A DNA stretch of 64,000 nucleotides, taken from Neurospora tetrasperma FGSC 2508 (lineage: Eukaryota > Ascomycota > Sordariomycetes > Sordariales > Sordariaceae). Position numbers and translations under genes: made by a program. The DNA lies in assembly GCF_000213175.1 (NCBI RefSeq), contig NW_009799179.1:3132723-3196722 (forward strand), read 5' to 3'. The notes beneath the pieces are model-generated. The model searched no databases. It worked only from the letters and a program-made list of their open reading frames with translations, and was not told where the DNA came from. Shown here piece after piece: positions 49,023 to 61,200 of this stretch; positions within the stretch are counted from its first letter, which is position 1; each line of letters opens with the position of its first letter.

Positions 49023-50558
49023 TTAGCGACCGCTCAATCGAAGAATCTTGGTCCTCAACCAAAGGATAAACTCTTGCCAGTAGTTCTGGGTCTTCCTTTT
49101 GGGTCCGCTAGACCGGCGGCGAGTCTGCTCGAACTTGACATGATCCACGGGGTTGGCGATGAAAGCCGGGGGAGCAGCCTGGTCAGCCGGTACGCTTTCG
49201 TACTTGCGGCTGGCGAAGCCAAGACCATGCTTCTCAGACATTTCGGGTTGCGAATTGTCGCCGCTCGTAGGGTTGGTAGCCGGGCCGATAGTGGAAGACC
49301 GATCCCAGAACGAGGAAGCAGTGACATCGCCCTTGGAGCGACTCGTCTTGGAAGAACCGCCACTGCCGTGCTTGGTGAAGCTGAATCCCGAAGCGGTTCT
49401 GGTAGGGCCGGTAATCGTTGCGATACTAGTTGCGGTGGCCTTGCGGGTCATGGAGGGCCTGGGAAGATCGCTAAGGCTGCTCTTTCTCGCAGACTCCTTT
49501 TCGATGCGGCTCGCTTCCTTGGTGTCCTTGCGCTCGCGCTTCTTGATCAGTTCACGATCATACTTTTCCTGGTTGGCCCTCTCCTTCTCCTCGAACTTGC
49601 GGCGCGCATTGCGAATCTTCTCAAGACGGGCAGCAGAGTCGATGTCAGTGGAACGGCTGCGCAGACGAGGGAAGCCCGAGGTGAGATCGAGCGAGGTGCG
49701 CAGGGGAGACATTGGGGTGCCAGTCGAGGATGTCGGGGACACAACCGTGGACTGCTGCTGGGTGGAGGAAGCAGCACCGCCCACAGTGCCAGTAGGGGAG
49801 TCGTTCTGGCCAAGCTGGTCGTCTGAGCGGCTGGTAGTAACAACGCCATGTGCGTCAGGGTGGGAGGAGATGGCCGTGGGGGTTGATCGGCCAGTGTTGA
49901 TGCGGAGGGTCTTTGAGGCAGAGTTGGCGTCCGAATAGGAATTGGCGCGAGAGCTGGCGATGGATGGCCTTTGGCGCAGACAGTTGGTGGTGTTGGACCT
50001 GACGGGAGGAGGAGGGGGAGGCGACTGCATAGGGTGACTTGTTGGTTGCGGCTGCGCTTGCTGTGAATCAGTGGCCGTCTCGTCTTCTGTCTCTGCAATG
50101 GTAGGCGAGTAACGACCGTTATCGAAAGAGGCGAGTGAAGGGGCATACGACAGCGGCGGGGTAGCTGTACGCGGCGTCTGCTGGAAAGGATGGCAGAAAG
50201 CTCGGGAGCCACTGCCAGACGATGTTTGCGAAGCAGAGCGAGCGTGCTGGTACTTGACACGAACGCTGTTTCCAGTAGCACCCAGGTCGGCAACACTGTC
50301 CTCGTCTGCCTTTGCGGCTACAACACCTCCGGCGTACCCAAAGCCGACATCCTTTGCGGACCTGTAGTTGACGCTATTCCTGTTGTTTCCGTTGTCGATG
50401 TCGAGTTGATCCACCGGCTGCTCATCCCATCCACGGTTCAAATCCAGCGAGTTCTTTGGCGAAGACGACAGCTTTTTCAGAATTGGCTTGACCACCTTTG
50501 CGCCTCGGGTCTTTGTGAGTTTGTTGGGGGCGGCGCCCGTGAGGGAGAAGGACGTCAT
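49023..50558 (-). CDS. Ser-rich conserved-looking fungal protein of unknown function
   Basis: Single-exon gene of 511 residues. The start is the ATG reading MTSFSLTGAAPNK; the frame continues upstream to a TTG only. The first 330 residues are rich in Ser, Thr, Pro and Asn and probably disordered, with a KPILKKLSSSP basic motif near the start and a PPPPPP run near 180-190. A charged helical segment follows (LEKIRNARRKFEEKERANQ and on through IKKRERKDTKEA), then a second low-complexity stretch. The C terminus is a compact Trp/Arg-rich helix (NYWQEFILWLRTKILRL) that looks conserved and could contact a membrane or partner. I do not recognise a domain family. Nothing in the gene is broken. Confidence 0.8.
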   Translation of the reverse strand: MTSFSLTGAAPNKLTKTRGAKVVKPILKKLSSSPKNSLDLNRGWDEQPVDQLDIDNGNNRNSVNYRSAKDVGFGYAGGVVAAKADEDSVADLGATGNSVRVKYQHARSASQTSSGSGSRAFCHPFQQTPRTATPPLSYAPSLASFDNGRYSPTIAETEDETATDSQQAQPQPTSHPMQSPPPPPPVRSNTTNCLRQRPSIASSRANSYSDANSASKTLRINTGRSTPTAISSHPDAHGVVTTSRSDDQLGQNDSPTGTVGGAASSTQQQSTVVSPTSSTGTPMSPLRTSLDLTSGFPRLRSRSTDIDSAARLEKIRNARRKFEEKERANQEKYDRELIKKRERKDTKEASRIEKESARKSSLSDLPRPSMTRKATATSIATITGPTRTASGFSFTKHGSGGSSKTSRSKGDVTASSFWDRSSTIGPATNPTSGDNSQPEMSEKHGLGFASRKYESVPADQAAPPAFIANPVDHVKFEQTRRRSSGPKRKTQNYWQEFILWLRTKILRLSGR

Positions 50559-52832
50559 GGTTACAGAGTGGGATAACCTGGAAGATTCCAAGTTGAGGGA
50601 TCCTGAGGGGGGACTAGCCGCGGAAGCCGGCGCGGGGCAGGGTGGGTATTATAAAAGTTGGGATGATATTGAAAGAAACTTGAGATCGAAGGAACCTTTG
50701 ATGAAGGGTAGGAGGGGAAGATAAGATCGCAACCGGCCACCGAAGTTCCTGTCCAACCACCGTAGCTTCCGACGACGATGGCGTCTTGGAGGGGGGGGGA
50801 CCGGCGGCGATGGAAATATAAACGAGAAATTGGCCCTTGTTTGGGACCACTTGCAATTTGGGACCCAGTGAACGTCCCCAGCGGTGCGGTGGACGCGGTG
50901 GACAAGACCTAGTCCGCTTTGGAAGTCCGCTCTGGAAGCACCACCCCCTTCGACAAGTGCCCTTCCCTTGTCTGGTGCAAAAAACCAGAGTCCCTGTCGG
51001 GTTTGTTCTCCCCGGGCCCTGTCTGGTGGAAAGAGAGTGAAAGCGGAAAGGTTCGAAGCGCAAGTTATTGCCCGCCGCCCTGGTCCCTTGTCAGGCGCGC
51101 GTCAGGGGAGCCGCGAGCGGGGTGAGCGTCTGATAAATTCCAGTTAAGCAAAGCCCGCAGTAAACAGTCCTAGTCCTTAACCAGGCACTAGCATTCACGA
51201 CGGGGCGGGAGACGAGACCGCCAGTTTGGATGCATCGGGACTCCGCAGACGCAGCAGTAGCGAGTGGTTAGCGAGAAAGGAACAGACGAGGAAGACTGCT
51301 TCCGCCTTTTCGAAGGTGGTATCTGTGGTATGAGATGCAGCACCAGACGCTCGATGGAAAAGGCGGAGGAGGGGTAACTCTTCGACCAATTCCACTTTGG
51401 ATGGCGAGGAGGGGGGATCGGTGACCAGGATAGGGCTGCTCAGACTTTGTGTCGTGTGTAGTGTACAGTATCACGGCACGAGAAAGATCAGATGGTCGAT
51501 ACCGTCAAGATGTACTCTGTGTGTGGGCAGAGTGGTAGTAGCGGGCGGATCGGAGAGGTGCTTGAATAAGTAAAATGAAGAGTTTATGCAAGCCACAGCC
51601 CGCCCCAGTTCCAATGGCAATGCCCAGAGAAAACCCAGTTTTCTGTCGGTCTCGCTCTGCAATTTCATTTCGCCTGCGCAACTGAACTTGTGCACTGCAG
51701 TGGCTTCGACTCTCGCCGCACGGGCTACCTACTATGTAGGTGAAAGGTCAAAGGAGATCTGCGCGCTCAAGTGACGAGATTGCCTCCTGCTGTTCCTCTT
51801 TCCATCATCTATTCTGGGCTCCTTTTCCAATTGAGCCCAAGGTGGAATCTCACCATGGTGTATGCCGCACATCTCCATGTACATAACTTAGCTAGCTAGC
51901 AGTACGTACACCACACTAGAGCTAACGATGAACTGCAGCGCGCAACTCGCAGCCCATGCAGGACATCCGACTAGAAAGTGGACGGGCTTGGACGGCGCCG
52001 CTCAATGGGGTCGCCCACTGACCAAGGCCGGCTTCTGATTGATTGATTCAGCCTCATTCCTCATTTCCAAAGCCCTTCTGTGGTGCTGCCAGTAATGAAG
52101 CTGCAGCGTCGTGATGCCAGTCACCGCACCAAAGCACCCGTCAACCCACCAGTCTGCGTGCGTGGTTCTCGCTCTGAGGCAGGCGGCTGTGGGGCGGGGA
52201 GAGGAGAGGAGAGGAGAGATGGACCCTCTTCCCCAAGCTGCATTAGGTTGGGAAGGGTGGAGACGACCGCTCAAGTGTTAGCCGTGGGCGGGCCGCACAA
52301 GCCAAACTCTTAACAAAACACCTTGACCGCCTTCAGACCGCCTTCAAGCTCGCTGCTGCACCAGCTGCACACTGCGTGCAGACCGTAGAAAACTCTGCGA
52401 GTCTGGTCGAACCACCGGCCAATCAATACTACATGATCTTGACGGCGGTCCGGCCGCTTGTTGGTTCTGGCTTCCGGGCCGTCGCCGCCCGGACGGAATG
52501 CGGGTCTACGGTTTGGAGAAGAGACACCGACTCGAAAACCCCGAGGCCTGGAACCTGAGAGCTCACATATCGCACATATCCATCAGAACACTGCTCAGAC
52601 CACGCTATCTGGCCTGACCAACGGGCAACCATCATATCATCCCTATCCATGTCCCCTTTTGCAGGACGAGGCCATGGATCGCAGTGGGAGTTGCACCCGG
52701 CATCACCGTCGTCCATGTAGGCCCAGGTGTGCAGGCATTGGTTATAGTGTTTCAGTATTCCTTATCACGTTTCACCCAACATACATTCTCACGGCAAAAA
52801 TAAAAGAAAGACATCATAAACAACAAACAATC
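50559..52832. other. Intergenic, upstream of the Ser-rich gene
   Basis: 2.3 kb with the promoter of the minus-strand gene at its left edge. A GGAGA pentamer repeat lies at 52196-52219. No gene is supported. Confidence 0.5.
52196..52219 (+). repeat. GGAGA pentanucleotide repeat
   Basis: Five GGAGA-type units in tandem within a purine-rich run on the + strand. Confidence 0.75.
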
Positions 52833-53432
52833 ATGGCAACCATGACAGCGATCTATGGTGGGGATTCAGGACGCACAGAGCACATGTTGGTTTGTGATCA
52901 CTGGTCCCCTTTCCCTCTTCAGCCAGAGTCCCCTCTTTTAATGGCTCGGCCGGCGAACATGCTTCAGCCATATTGGATTGGTTCCTCCAAACCACTCAAG
53001 CTCTCACATAACTTTCAACCCAAAGACAAAAGCACCAGCAACCCGGACCATACTACCGGGCTTTCTGCTGGTCCGTGGTTCCATTCCGTGGCCCAGACGC
53101 TCAGTAGCGTCCATGATAGCGCGCAACCACCGCTGCGAGAAGTGGGAACTGAACTCACCTACACTGGAGCAGACCGGCAAGTCCTCAGCAACCCCGTTGG
53201 TGCTCTTCTAACCGAATCCCGCCCGGTACTGTTCCGCGGCGCCGAGGGGCAAAAAGTGAGCATGGGATGCTTGAGGAGCGGTGACCAGCACCACCAAAAA
53301 CAATACAGAAACCCGTGGATCGTAAACGGCCGGAGAAACTCGAGAGCGATCTATAAGTGGCGGACTTCCAGCTTGAAATGTAAAAGACTGCATCGACGAT
53401 GCAACTCCCAGCTGCTACTTGGTAGGCTTTGA
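52833..53432 (+). CDS. Possible hypothetical protein, 199 residues
   Basis: The frame is open from 52458, 325 codons, unusually long for non-coding DNA of this composition. The ATG at 52833 sits in a favourable fungal context (a CAACAAACAATC leader followed by ATGGCA). The product begins MATMTAIYGGDSGRTEH and ends with a basic tail (KCKRLHRRCNSQ). I recognise no domain, and residue composition is not clearly protein-like. An overlapping 138-codon frame exists on the other strand. It could be a lineage-specific gene, one exon of a larger gene, or chance. Confidence 0.22.
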   Translation: MATMTAIYGGDSGRTEHMLVCDHWSPFPLQPESPLLMARPANMLQPYWIGSSKPLKLSHNFQPKDKSTSNPDHTTGLSAGPWFHSVAQTLSSVHDSAQPPLREVGTELTYTGADRQVLSNPVGALLTESRPVLFRGAEGQKVSMGCLRSGDQHHQKQYRNPWIVNGRRNSRAIYKWRTSSLKCKRLHRRCNSQLLLGRL

Positions 53433-56400
53433 ACTCGAAACTACGGTATGTATAGTGGCAAGTGACTTGCATAGGGTTCTCTTCCTCACATGTTCTGAGA
53501 GAGGACGGCAGCAAAACAAGCGGTCCGCAAGCAAGAGGAGCTACCGGAGTCCGCAATTCAGATGCCCCTCTCCCCTTTGATTGATCAACTTGTTGCTTCA
53601 CAGCCTCAATGGGTTATATGAAGTGAATCGTTTCCCTGGTATCCGGGAGCTCGGGTCTCTCTATTTCCGCCTTGCTCTTATCTGAGTCGGGACAAGTCAA
53701 AATCTCGTGATAGGGGATCTGTCGACCGAGCGGCGACCGCGAACTGCCAGGGCTACAGAAGATGGATTCACCAACGGATATTCAGGAACGGGCAGAGTGG
53801 GAGAGCTTCCAGAAACAGGGGTTCATCGCTCCACCAACTCAAATGAGTTTGGGTCCTTGAACTCCGGAACCTACCAGCCGCCTACGAACCTCTTCCCAGA
53901 CGAAAGTCAGAGTCGGTCGAATGCTTCGCACATCCAGCAAACACCACACGGTCTCAACAGCATGCGCAGCACACCAAGGAACCACAGAGCCAACCTCCAA
54001 AGCCACAGCACCTTCCCAAACCGGCTCAAGGCGCCCTCGCTCACCAACCACAAGTCTTGATTATCTATCTCCACTGTCAGGCTTCAACCAGTCCAGTTGA
54101 ACCACTCAGAGGGTGGCTTGCCAGGGGGGGTCCTCGAGGGGGTCATCCACTCACCGACCTGTTGACATGCAGTTCATATGGCCTGCAGTGTCGCTCTCCC
54201 AGTTGCTACACTACACTGCAACTGCGCAAATCCCGCGTCGTTGTCGGTCGGGGAGGAGGTCGGGGTCGGTTAGTCGGCCGGGTTACAGTCCCCGGGGCTC
54301 TTTCTGCGGATCTGCGCACAGAACGCTCTGCGGTTCGTGTCGTTTGGGTCAGTCCTCTGATTCGCCCGGCCCTTCCCTTCTCTTTTGCTTCTTTTCCTTC
54401 CAAGGCCCACACTTTCCTCCACAGGTCAAGGGTCAGACCGACTTCTGGGAGTCGTGCACGGGTTCGCTTCCCGTTAGCTTTGGTTGGTGGCTCTCAAGGT
54501 TCTCGGTTCGGCCGAGTTCGCTCTGCTGAGAAGCTGCTGACTGAGAAATCACCGCTTTTGATGGCGATGAGCAACGAGAAACACTACACGTGCATTGCAC
54601 ACAAGGTACGCAAACCTCCACAAAGGTCTACCGAGTTAACCAGGGATAAGGAGGATCTGTTACCAAAAGTCACTCTTTGAGGGATTCTAGCTCTAGTGTA
54701 GTGCTTGAAAAATGCCTCGTTGTGTTTTGTGACTATTCACGGCTCGCTTGAAGCACAAGCGAAAGCGAACCCGTGGGTTGTTTATGAGGACGGGCGGAGC
54801 AACTGGTGGATGCAGTAATTAAACGCAACCCGGGCAACCTGATGCGGTGTGGATCCACATCCGTCAACTCTCCCCAGGGAGGCACCTCAGCTACAGTACC
54901 TAGCGTAGCTCTCTTGTTGTCGCAAATCATGGTGTACTTGTCAGTATGTCGGTAGCGGTGCACGGTCGCGCCACCACGCGATGAACATGAATTCCACAGC
55001 TCAAGAATTTCATTCGCAGAGGGGTCCTGGAAAATTGTTAGAGGCTGGAAAAGCGACAACGAAAAAGGCTTGATTCTGGAGTTGTCTAACGAAAGAGGGA
55101 AAACGGAAACCAGGGCAGCCTAAATACCCAGGAAGGGAGTGCCAGTGAATGGGCAAGGCCAGTGAATGGACGGCCCAGGACACGGACTTCCAACAAAAAT
55201 GCTCAAAACTCATTTCATTTACCAAGCTGAAAATCCTATCCCATGGACTTGGCAGCTCGGGTATGGATTATCAAGCTGTTGTTGCCATGTGCCTTTTGTC
55301 CCCAGATTCGATGCTCTGTGTTGTACATACGTTTGGTTGTGTTGTGAGCATGTGCCGTGTCTGCCGCTCTGATCAGGTCACGGGATCGAGATTCAGTGGA
55401 TTTTGGCCAAGCGCTCCGAGCTGCCGGGACTTCAAATCATTCTGTTAGTAAGCCGGTGTCTTGTCCAAGCTTGGGATGGCAGGTGATACTGAGAGACAGG
55501 CAAAATCGGCGTAGCCTTAACCAATGTCTAACAGCAGCTGGATATAACTACCTTTGACCTAACACCAACACTATGGTACACTCTAATTGGGATCAACCTC
55601 CTCCTCCTCCTCTATACGTCAGAGGCGCTCTATTTACACTTCACGTTCCAAGTTGATGTTTTGGCGTCAACAAGAACCGAACAAGTTCTTGGGATTTCAA
55701 GCCAGTCGCGCAAACGTTCATGTCACCGTTTGACACCAGGGCACTACTTCCCGTCAGGTAACAGCTCTGTAGGTGACCGAGTTGGTCAACGGCCCGCATC
55801 AACTTGAAGCCAATCCCGCATGTTTGACATTACCTAACTCGGCTGCACAGAGGAGAACACAGGAGGTAGTTGAGAACAGTAGGTAAGCAAACACTGACAA
55901 GAACGTACCAGCAGTACCCATTGATCCCGTACATCTTAGTAAGTTAGTTTGTCTGAAACCGATGGCTACGTGCCTAATCCGAAGCCAATGAAGAAATGCT
56001 CGCTGATGATGTTTGCTGAGGTTGTACTACACAACATGAAGCAGCAACTCATGACAATCAGCCCTTTCACTTGATACTTGATCAGATTCAAACCTGATGT
56101 GGTTATCGGAAGCAAGTTGATGTTTGTCGCAACTAGCTAACCCTTTTCGCTTCCTTTCGTTCTTCTTTGCTTATTCTGTCCAGGTGTACCTACGCATTCA
56201 ACGGAGCCATTCCCCCATTCAGACGAGTGTTATCACAATTCGCGTCTCGATTAGGCTTTGGTCAACGGACACATATGGCAACTTAGGCTTTGGTCAACGG
56301 ACACATATGGCAACGTCTGGACAAAGTTTGATCAAAACCCGAATCGCATCCGACCCGGTGAATGTATCTGATGTGGTCAGGGCTGACGGCAACTGAATCT

Positions 56401-57983
56401 AACGGCTGTAGATCAACAGCGTCAACGTTCGCGAGTGTCTAAAAGCCAATGCGAGAGCTAGCAACATCTCAAAACGAATGCTTTTCTGTTACTCTTCAAC
56501 CGTTGGATTGCAGTAAACAGGGCGGTCGTTGACTGCCTGTACCTAGATTCTGGCGGTGATCGTACAGCACCGTGTAGTACGTGGTTTGTTGTTTTGTGTT
56601 GGTGTCCATTGGATTGAAAAGCCCAGAGGCGTGAGGCGACAGGGTGGTTGACTGAATAAGAAGGGACGTGATACAAGCAACATATCTCGTTAGACTCCCG
56701 TCGCTGGTAGTGAGTGATCTTGCATAGAAGCAGCCAGGGAGGACCTGTCAGCTACCTCTACAGAGCGCAAAGTAACTGATTACCACTTTCCATACCACGG
56801 AAGAAGTCTTGTTGTCGAGGTACAGTGTGGGAAAGGCTCATGATAAGTTGATATCATTCCATTACGCACATCTTATAGTTCTTTTTGTAAGCAACCAGAG
56901 GTTCAACCGGCCAGAAAGACTACGAGACACAAGATTCCCATTGGACTACAAAAGAAGAAAAAAAAAGAAAAAAGAAAAAAAAAAGGCTTCTGCGTAGTTC
57001 GTATGCCGGTCTTCACTATATTAGACTACCTGTGCCATCAACTGAAGGAAAACAGACCTATTTTTATACGCCTAAGAACATTTGTGCACATAACACATGT
57101 AGTGGCCGGCTCTGGTAGCACTCACTATTTCACTCGCTCCGTTGATCTGACTTTTGATCACCTCTAGGTACATGGATGGACTTAGACTATTCCGTCCTTC
57201 ATCCTCCGTTGCTTCATTTCTCGAACCAGCAGGATTAGATCCAATCCCCAATTGGGGGTTAGGAAAAACCATTCCAATATAATAAGTACTCTGGGATCTC
57301 TCTCCTGTTAGCATTTCGAATAGAGAAATGTCCCTCAACTGCCTTCCATCAACTGTGTTCCTACCAATGTCCATCATCAAATGAGGAAATATCGATCAAG
57401 ATGGGTTTCTTATTTGTTTCATTTCTTTTATTTTCCCCAGGATCCTGTGCAACGATCAGACGATCTCTGGATATGGACTCTTTTAGTGCGGATCAAGGAG
57501 ATGAATCAAGATATTGCCCAGCCACACAGTCCACCGATATATCCAAACAAGACGCATAAACAACATTTAGGACTGAGTAATGACTTCTCGAAGCACTGTA
57601 AAGACAGAGCCGTATTGATCATTGTATCGTCATGCTCCCAAGTACAGGGCATGATGCCTTTGAACTTATTAGTCGGGGAGGATATAACAACCAACACCTT
57701 CTGACAGGTCTTGAAGGTAGTCACGTCTCCGACCTTCAAAGGACACTGTCTAAGTACTCTCCTAAATTTCATCTATAGCTGTCTGAGTTTAAGTGCTGAC
57801 TGTTCTCGCACCGTCAGTTTCAGAGCTGTGTTTCATAACTGGAAACGACCTATCCCTATAGTAGTTTTTTTTTCGGATTTTAGTCCAGGTCTATCAGAGT
57901 GTCATTCCTGTGATCCACATTGACTGATTTAAACAAACTAGATTTCAAGTGAGTATCTGAAACAACTGGTATGTGAGTAGTAA
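53433..57983. other. Gene-poor region
   Basis: No established gene. Frames at 53707-54060 and 54057-54680 start with non-ATG codons. A short frame from the ATG at 53762 (MDSPTDIQERAEWESFQKQG) has protein-like composition but stops after 33 codons. A perfect 32-bp tandem duplication lies at 56251-56314. Around 57072-57380 the minus strand is open for 102 codons. None of these is enough for a gene call. Confidence 0.5.
56251..56314. repeat. Perfect tandem duplication, 32-bp unit x2
   Basis: Two identical 32-base units that begin TTAGGCTTTGGTCAACGG and end GGCAAC lie head to tail with no mismatch. Identity this high implies a recent duplication, and it has escaped RIP, as expected for such a short unit. 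Confidence 0.9.
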
Positions 57984-58052
57984 CCGACCGTATCGCTTCA
58001 TTATCTTCTAATATATGGCATCTCCGTCACAATCAGCCACACCTTCCATCAG

Positions 58053-58250
58053 GCACCTACTTCTCCCGATGTTAAGCTAGAGGACAACAAGCACCATCGG
58101 ACTAATTCTGGACCTCCAGCCCTCGTCCCGTCTGCTCTTGATAAGCAATCAACCCAGGCAGTTGGCAGAACCTTCTTTAGCCCAACTGGTCTCATTGAGG
58201 GTACTGCACTGCAGCTTCAGCGACAGAGACACTCTTCTTTTGAAGATTAG
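58053..58250 (+). other. Exon-like open segment ending in a stop
   Basis: A 66-codon frame runs from a plausible CAG acceptor to a TAG stop and reads as protein-like sequence (SPDVKLEDNKHHRTNSG, then AVGRTFFSPTGLIEGTALQL, ending HSSFED). The frame is open from 57984. There is no convincing ATG or upstream exon. It may be a terminal exon of an unrecognised gene, or a relic. Confidence 0.25.
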
Positions 58251-61200
58251 TCAACACTCGTAGGAAGACGATGGACCTTTGGGTACAGTGTACCATATCA
58301 GCGTTTCTCTCACCAGGTAATACTCGACCACTAGGCCCCTCTTCTTGGAGCTTTCATATTTTCAATTTCATACTTGGTCACCACCTGCCGCCATCCCAGG
58401 AACAGGGATTGATTCATGCAGTTCAGTGAGGTAAAGTGCTTGTGGCTACTTGGATACCTAGAGGTACCTACAGGCCACAATATTTTCTCTACTACGTAGA
58501 TCAACCCTACGTAGGTAATAATGCAGTGCTCCGAATAACGGCGTGATACGTGCGAAGTCAACTTACCTCTATCAAGAGACCTCGGCCTGCTTCAACATTC
58601 ATTTCTTCGTAACGTCATCCCAGTTTCACTGGTCAGTTCTTTACTTGCAACACTCGCGTTTTGCAATGGAATGCGAACTTCAGTGGTTTGACAGTACTAG
58701 TTTCGTCGTTCTTGCAATGCAGTGCACCCATTGTCCCGCCAGCGCTGTTCACTTACCTGCTTCTGATCGAGTTGTCTCCTCAGCTGGATTGACTCGAATG
58801 GAACTTGGGACTCATGGAAAGGAACTGTCTTCTCGTTCTGTGAATCAACAACAAATTCATCTGGCCGGAGAAAAGAATCTACCTGGAGGCCCGAGCTGAA
58901 AAGATCCGTGGTTGTCTACCTACCTACCTAGAGGTACCTAGTGACCTCTACACTACACCAGTTCATCATGTCCAGAGACCGATAGTATGCAAGCATGAAG
59001 GATGTCTCTCAACTGAGCGTGCCTTCCCAAACTCGTTTCTTTTTTCTACGTACGGCCAGGCAGGTAAGAACGACTTTCGTACGTGAGATGTTCCCTTGCT
59101 CAAACTGAACTACGTAGAGGTAGTAAGGGAAGTAAGTGTAGGGGTAAGTATTACTGTATTGGGCAGTTGCTCGTGAGCTGCCACTTCCGTGAGTGGTGGT
59201 AACGCGGCGGTGATCGGAGCGACCACCACGCAACTGCCTTTTTGCCGGCGTGCAAGTTCTTCTCGATTGTCTCCCGCCCAAGTTGCTCGGTTGTCGCTGC
59301 AGTCAACGAAGATTGCAGTGCTGAGAGGCAGTGGCGTAATGACAAGTACCTTACGACGCTGGGTGGCTGGATGTCAAGACCTCTGTTAGTGAGTGTCATC
59401 CTTAACTACTATGGTAGATTTGATCGCTCTACTACCCCGGGCCCTTCTAACACTCAATATTAGAAAGACTGAAACAACATCTTAATATTAGTAACCGACT
59501 GTTATGGGCTTTCGGTTTTGGTTGATCAACTAGGTAATCAACTGAATGCGGTTGAGCCACTGCACACTAATGATAAAATTTTAACCCAAACAGTCGGGGA
59601 CAGAATATGAATATAAGTGGTCTGGAGGTAGACATCGTCTCCAATATGACGATTCCGAAACTACCTACTTACTGATACTTGGCATTCACACATCGGTGCA
59701 GAGGCATTCGCGAAGCACAAGATGCAGCGGGAGTAGTACCATCCATGTCAATTACTGTATTGTCGACGTGACTTACAACCCACTCCGCCGTGAGAAGATT
59801 GTCATGTCCCTCCCCGGGTCAAGGAATTTACTCACTCTTGAAAGCAACAAGGTCGAAAGATAGGTAGGAAGAACGTACAGTGAGCAAGAGAATCACTCCG
59901 TACATCCAAGAATCAGGCTGAGCTTAGCAGTATGATATAGCTCTAGGCACACGTGTAGGGCTGATCTATGTGTCGCCGCACATGCTATTATCCATCCTTA
60001 CCTTACAATTGTGAGCTCTCCATTTAGCAATGTACCTTATCCAGTGCTCCCTGCCATTTTATATTCAACGCTCTACGGCGGATGGATAGGATATGCGTTA
60101 AAGTGTTAGAGTCACCAAACACTCCAAGTACAGTACAAAGAACATGAAGTTTGAGCTACTACTGTAATTGACATCAATGGCTGGGTGACTTGGCTCTACT
60201 CTGAAATCAATGTTTCTTCACGCACTGCATCTTCAAGTAGGCTCCAGTCACTAAGTCCTCAGTAGTACACTACTGCACGGGCAGTAAGCAGTGCGTAGCT
60301 ACCTACTCACATTAACATGACTTACCGATAAGTCAGAGGATCAACACAACACTTTACATCGCACATCGCTACCCAAAAGAAACCCGAAAGGGGTTAATCG
60401 GTCTCCCGGCTCCCTGTGGAGAGACTCTGTAAAATTCCGTTCATGAACAGCAAGGGAATCGACTACTGTGTCAATGTCAGCATCGATGGTAAAGAAGACC
60501 ACGAAACAGTGTCGTACGAGAGAGAGGAATGAGGCCAACTCCAAAAAAGTCACAAGCCAGCCACACTGTCACTGTGAAGTGTGCAAGCCTAATGCTCGGG
60601 CTCGGACCAGTCTAGACTCCTGGCGTAGCTTCCTCCGCGCGCCGATCTGTTTCCATTCACAGGACGACGTCGGGGGAGGGGGGTGTTGTTATACCAGCCT
60701 ACCATACTACCTCTTTGTATGAAGACAGACTAGTAGCAAAGCGTTTGAGAGATCCGTTTTGAGGAGGGGCTTCTAAGTATAGTGTACTGTGGCGTACTAA
60801 AACCAACGTTATCTCTCTTACTCGGCTCCGGTGATCAACGTTTCCCCCCTTCCCCCCCACGCTGTTTCACTCCATCTTGACCCAGACAGAGCCTTCGGCA
60901 ACCAGAGCCGCACGGGTGGACGACCCGGTTTGGTGCTGACCATCCGTCCTTGCCATGGCCAAAGTGCCGAGTCACTGGGTGATCATTGGAATGCAAAGCG
61001 CACTTCGCACCGTTGGCAATGCCTTCCACTTTGGTCGGAACCAAAAGAACAAGGTTGTAGTTGTATCAACAGTGTAGTGCTAGTACTAGGTTAGTCTTGT
61101 GATTGCCGTCTGGTAAACCTTTGGGCATCAATCACTAGACTACCACCTAGTCCATCCCGTGTGGTTGGTTCTCAAAATCTCGCGACAAACATGCACGCCT

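Noticed and set aside
54448-54475. tRNA T-arm-like sequence (CGGGTTCGCTTCCCG)
   Set aside because: No acceptor stem, D arm or anticodon arm can be built around it on either strand.
54057-54680. 207-codon + frame
   Set aside because: Begins with TTG, has Arg/Ser/Gly-rich composition without domain character, and overlaps other frames; not enough for a gene call.
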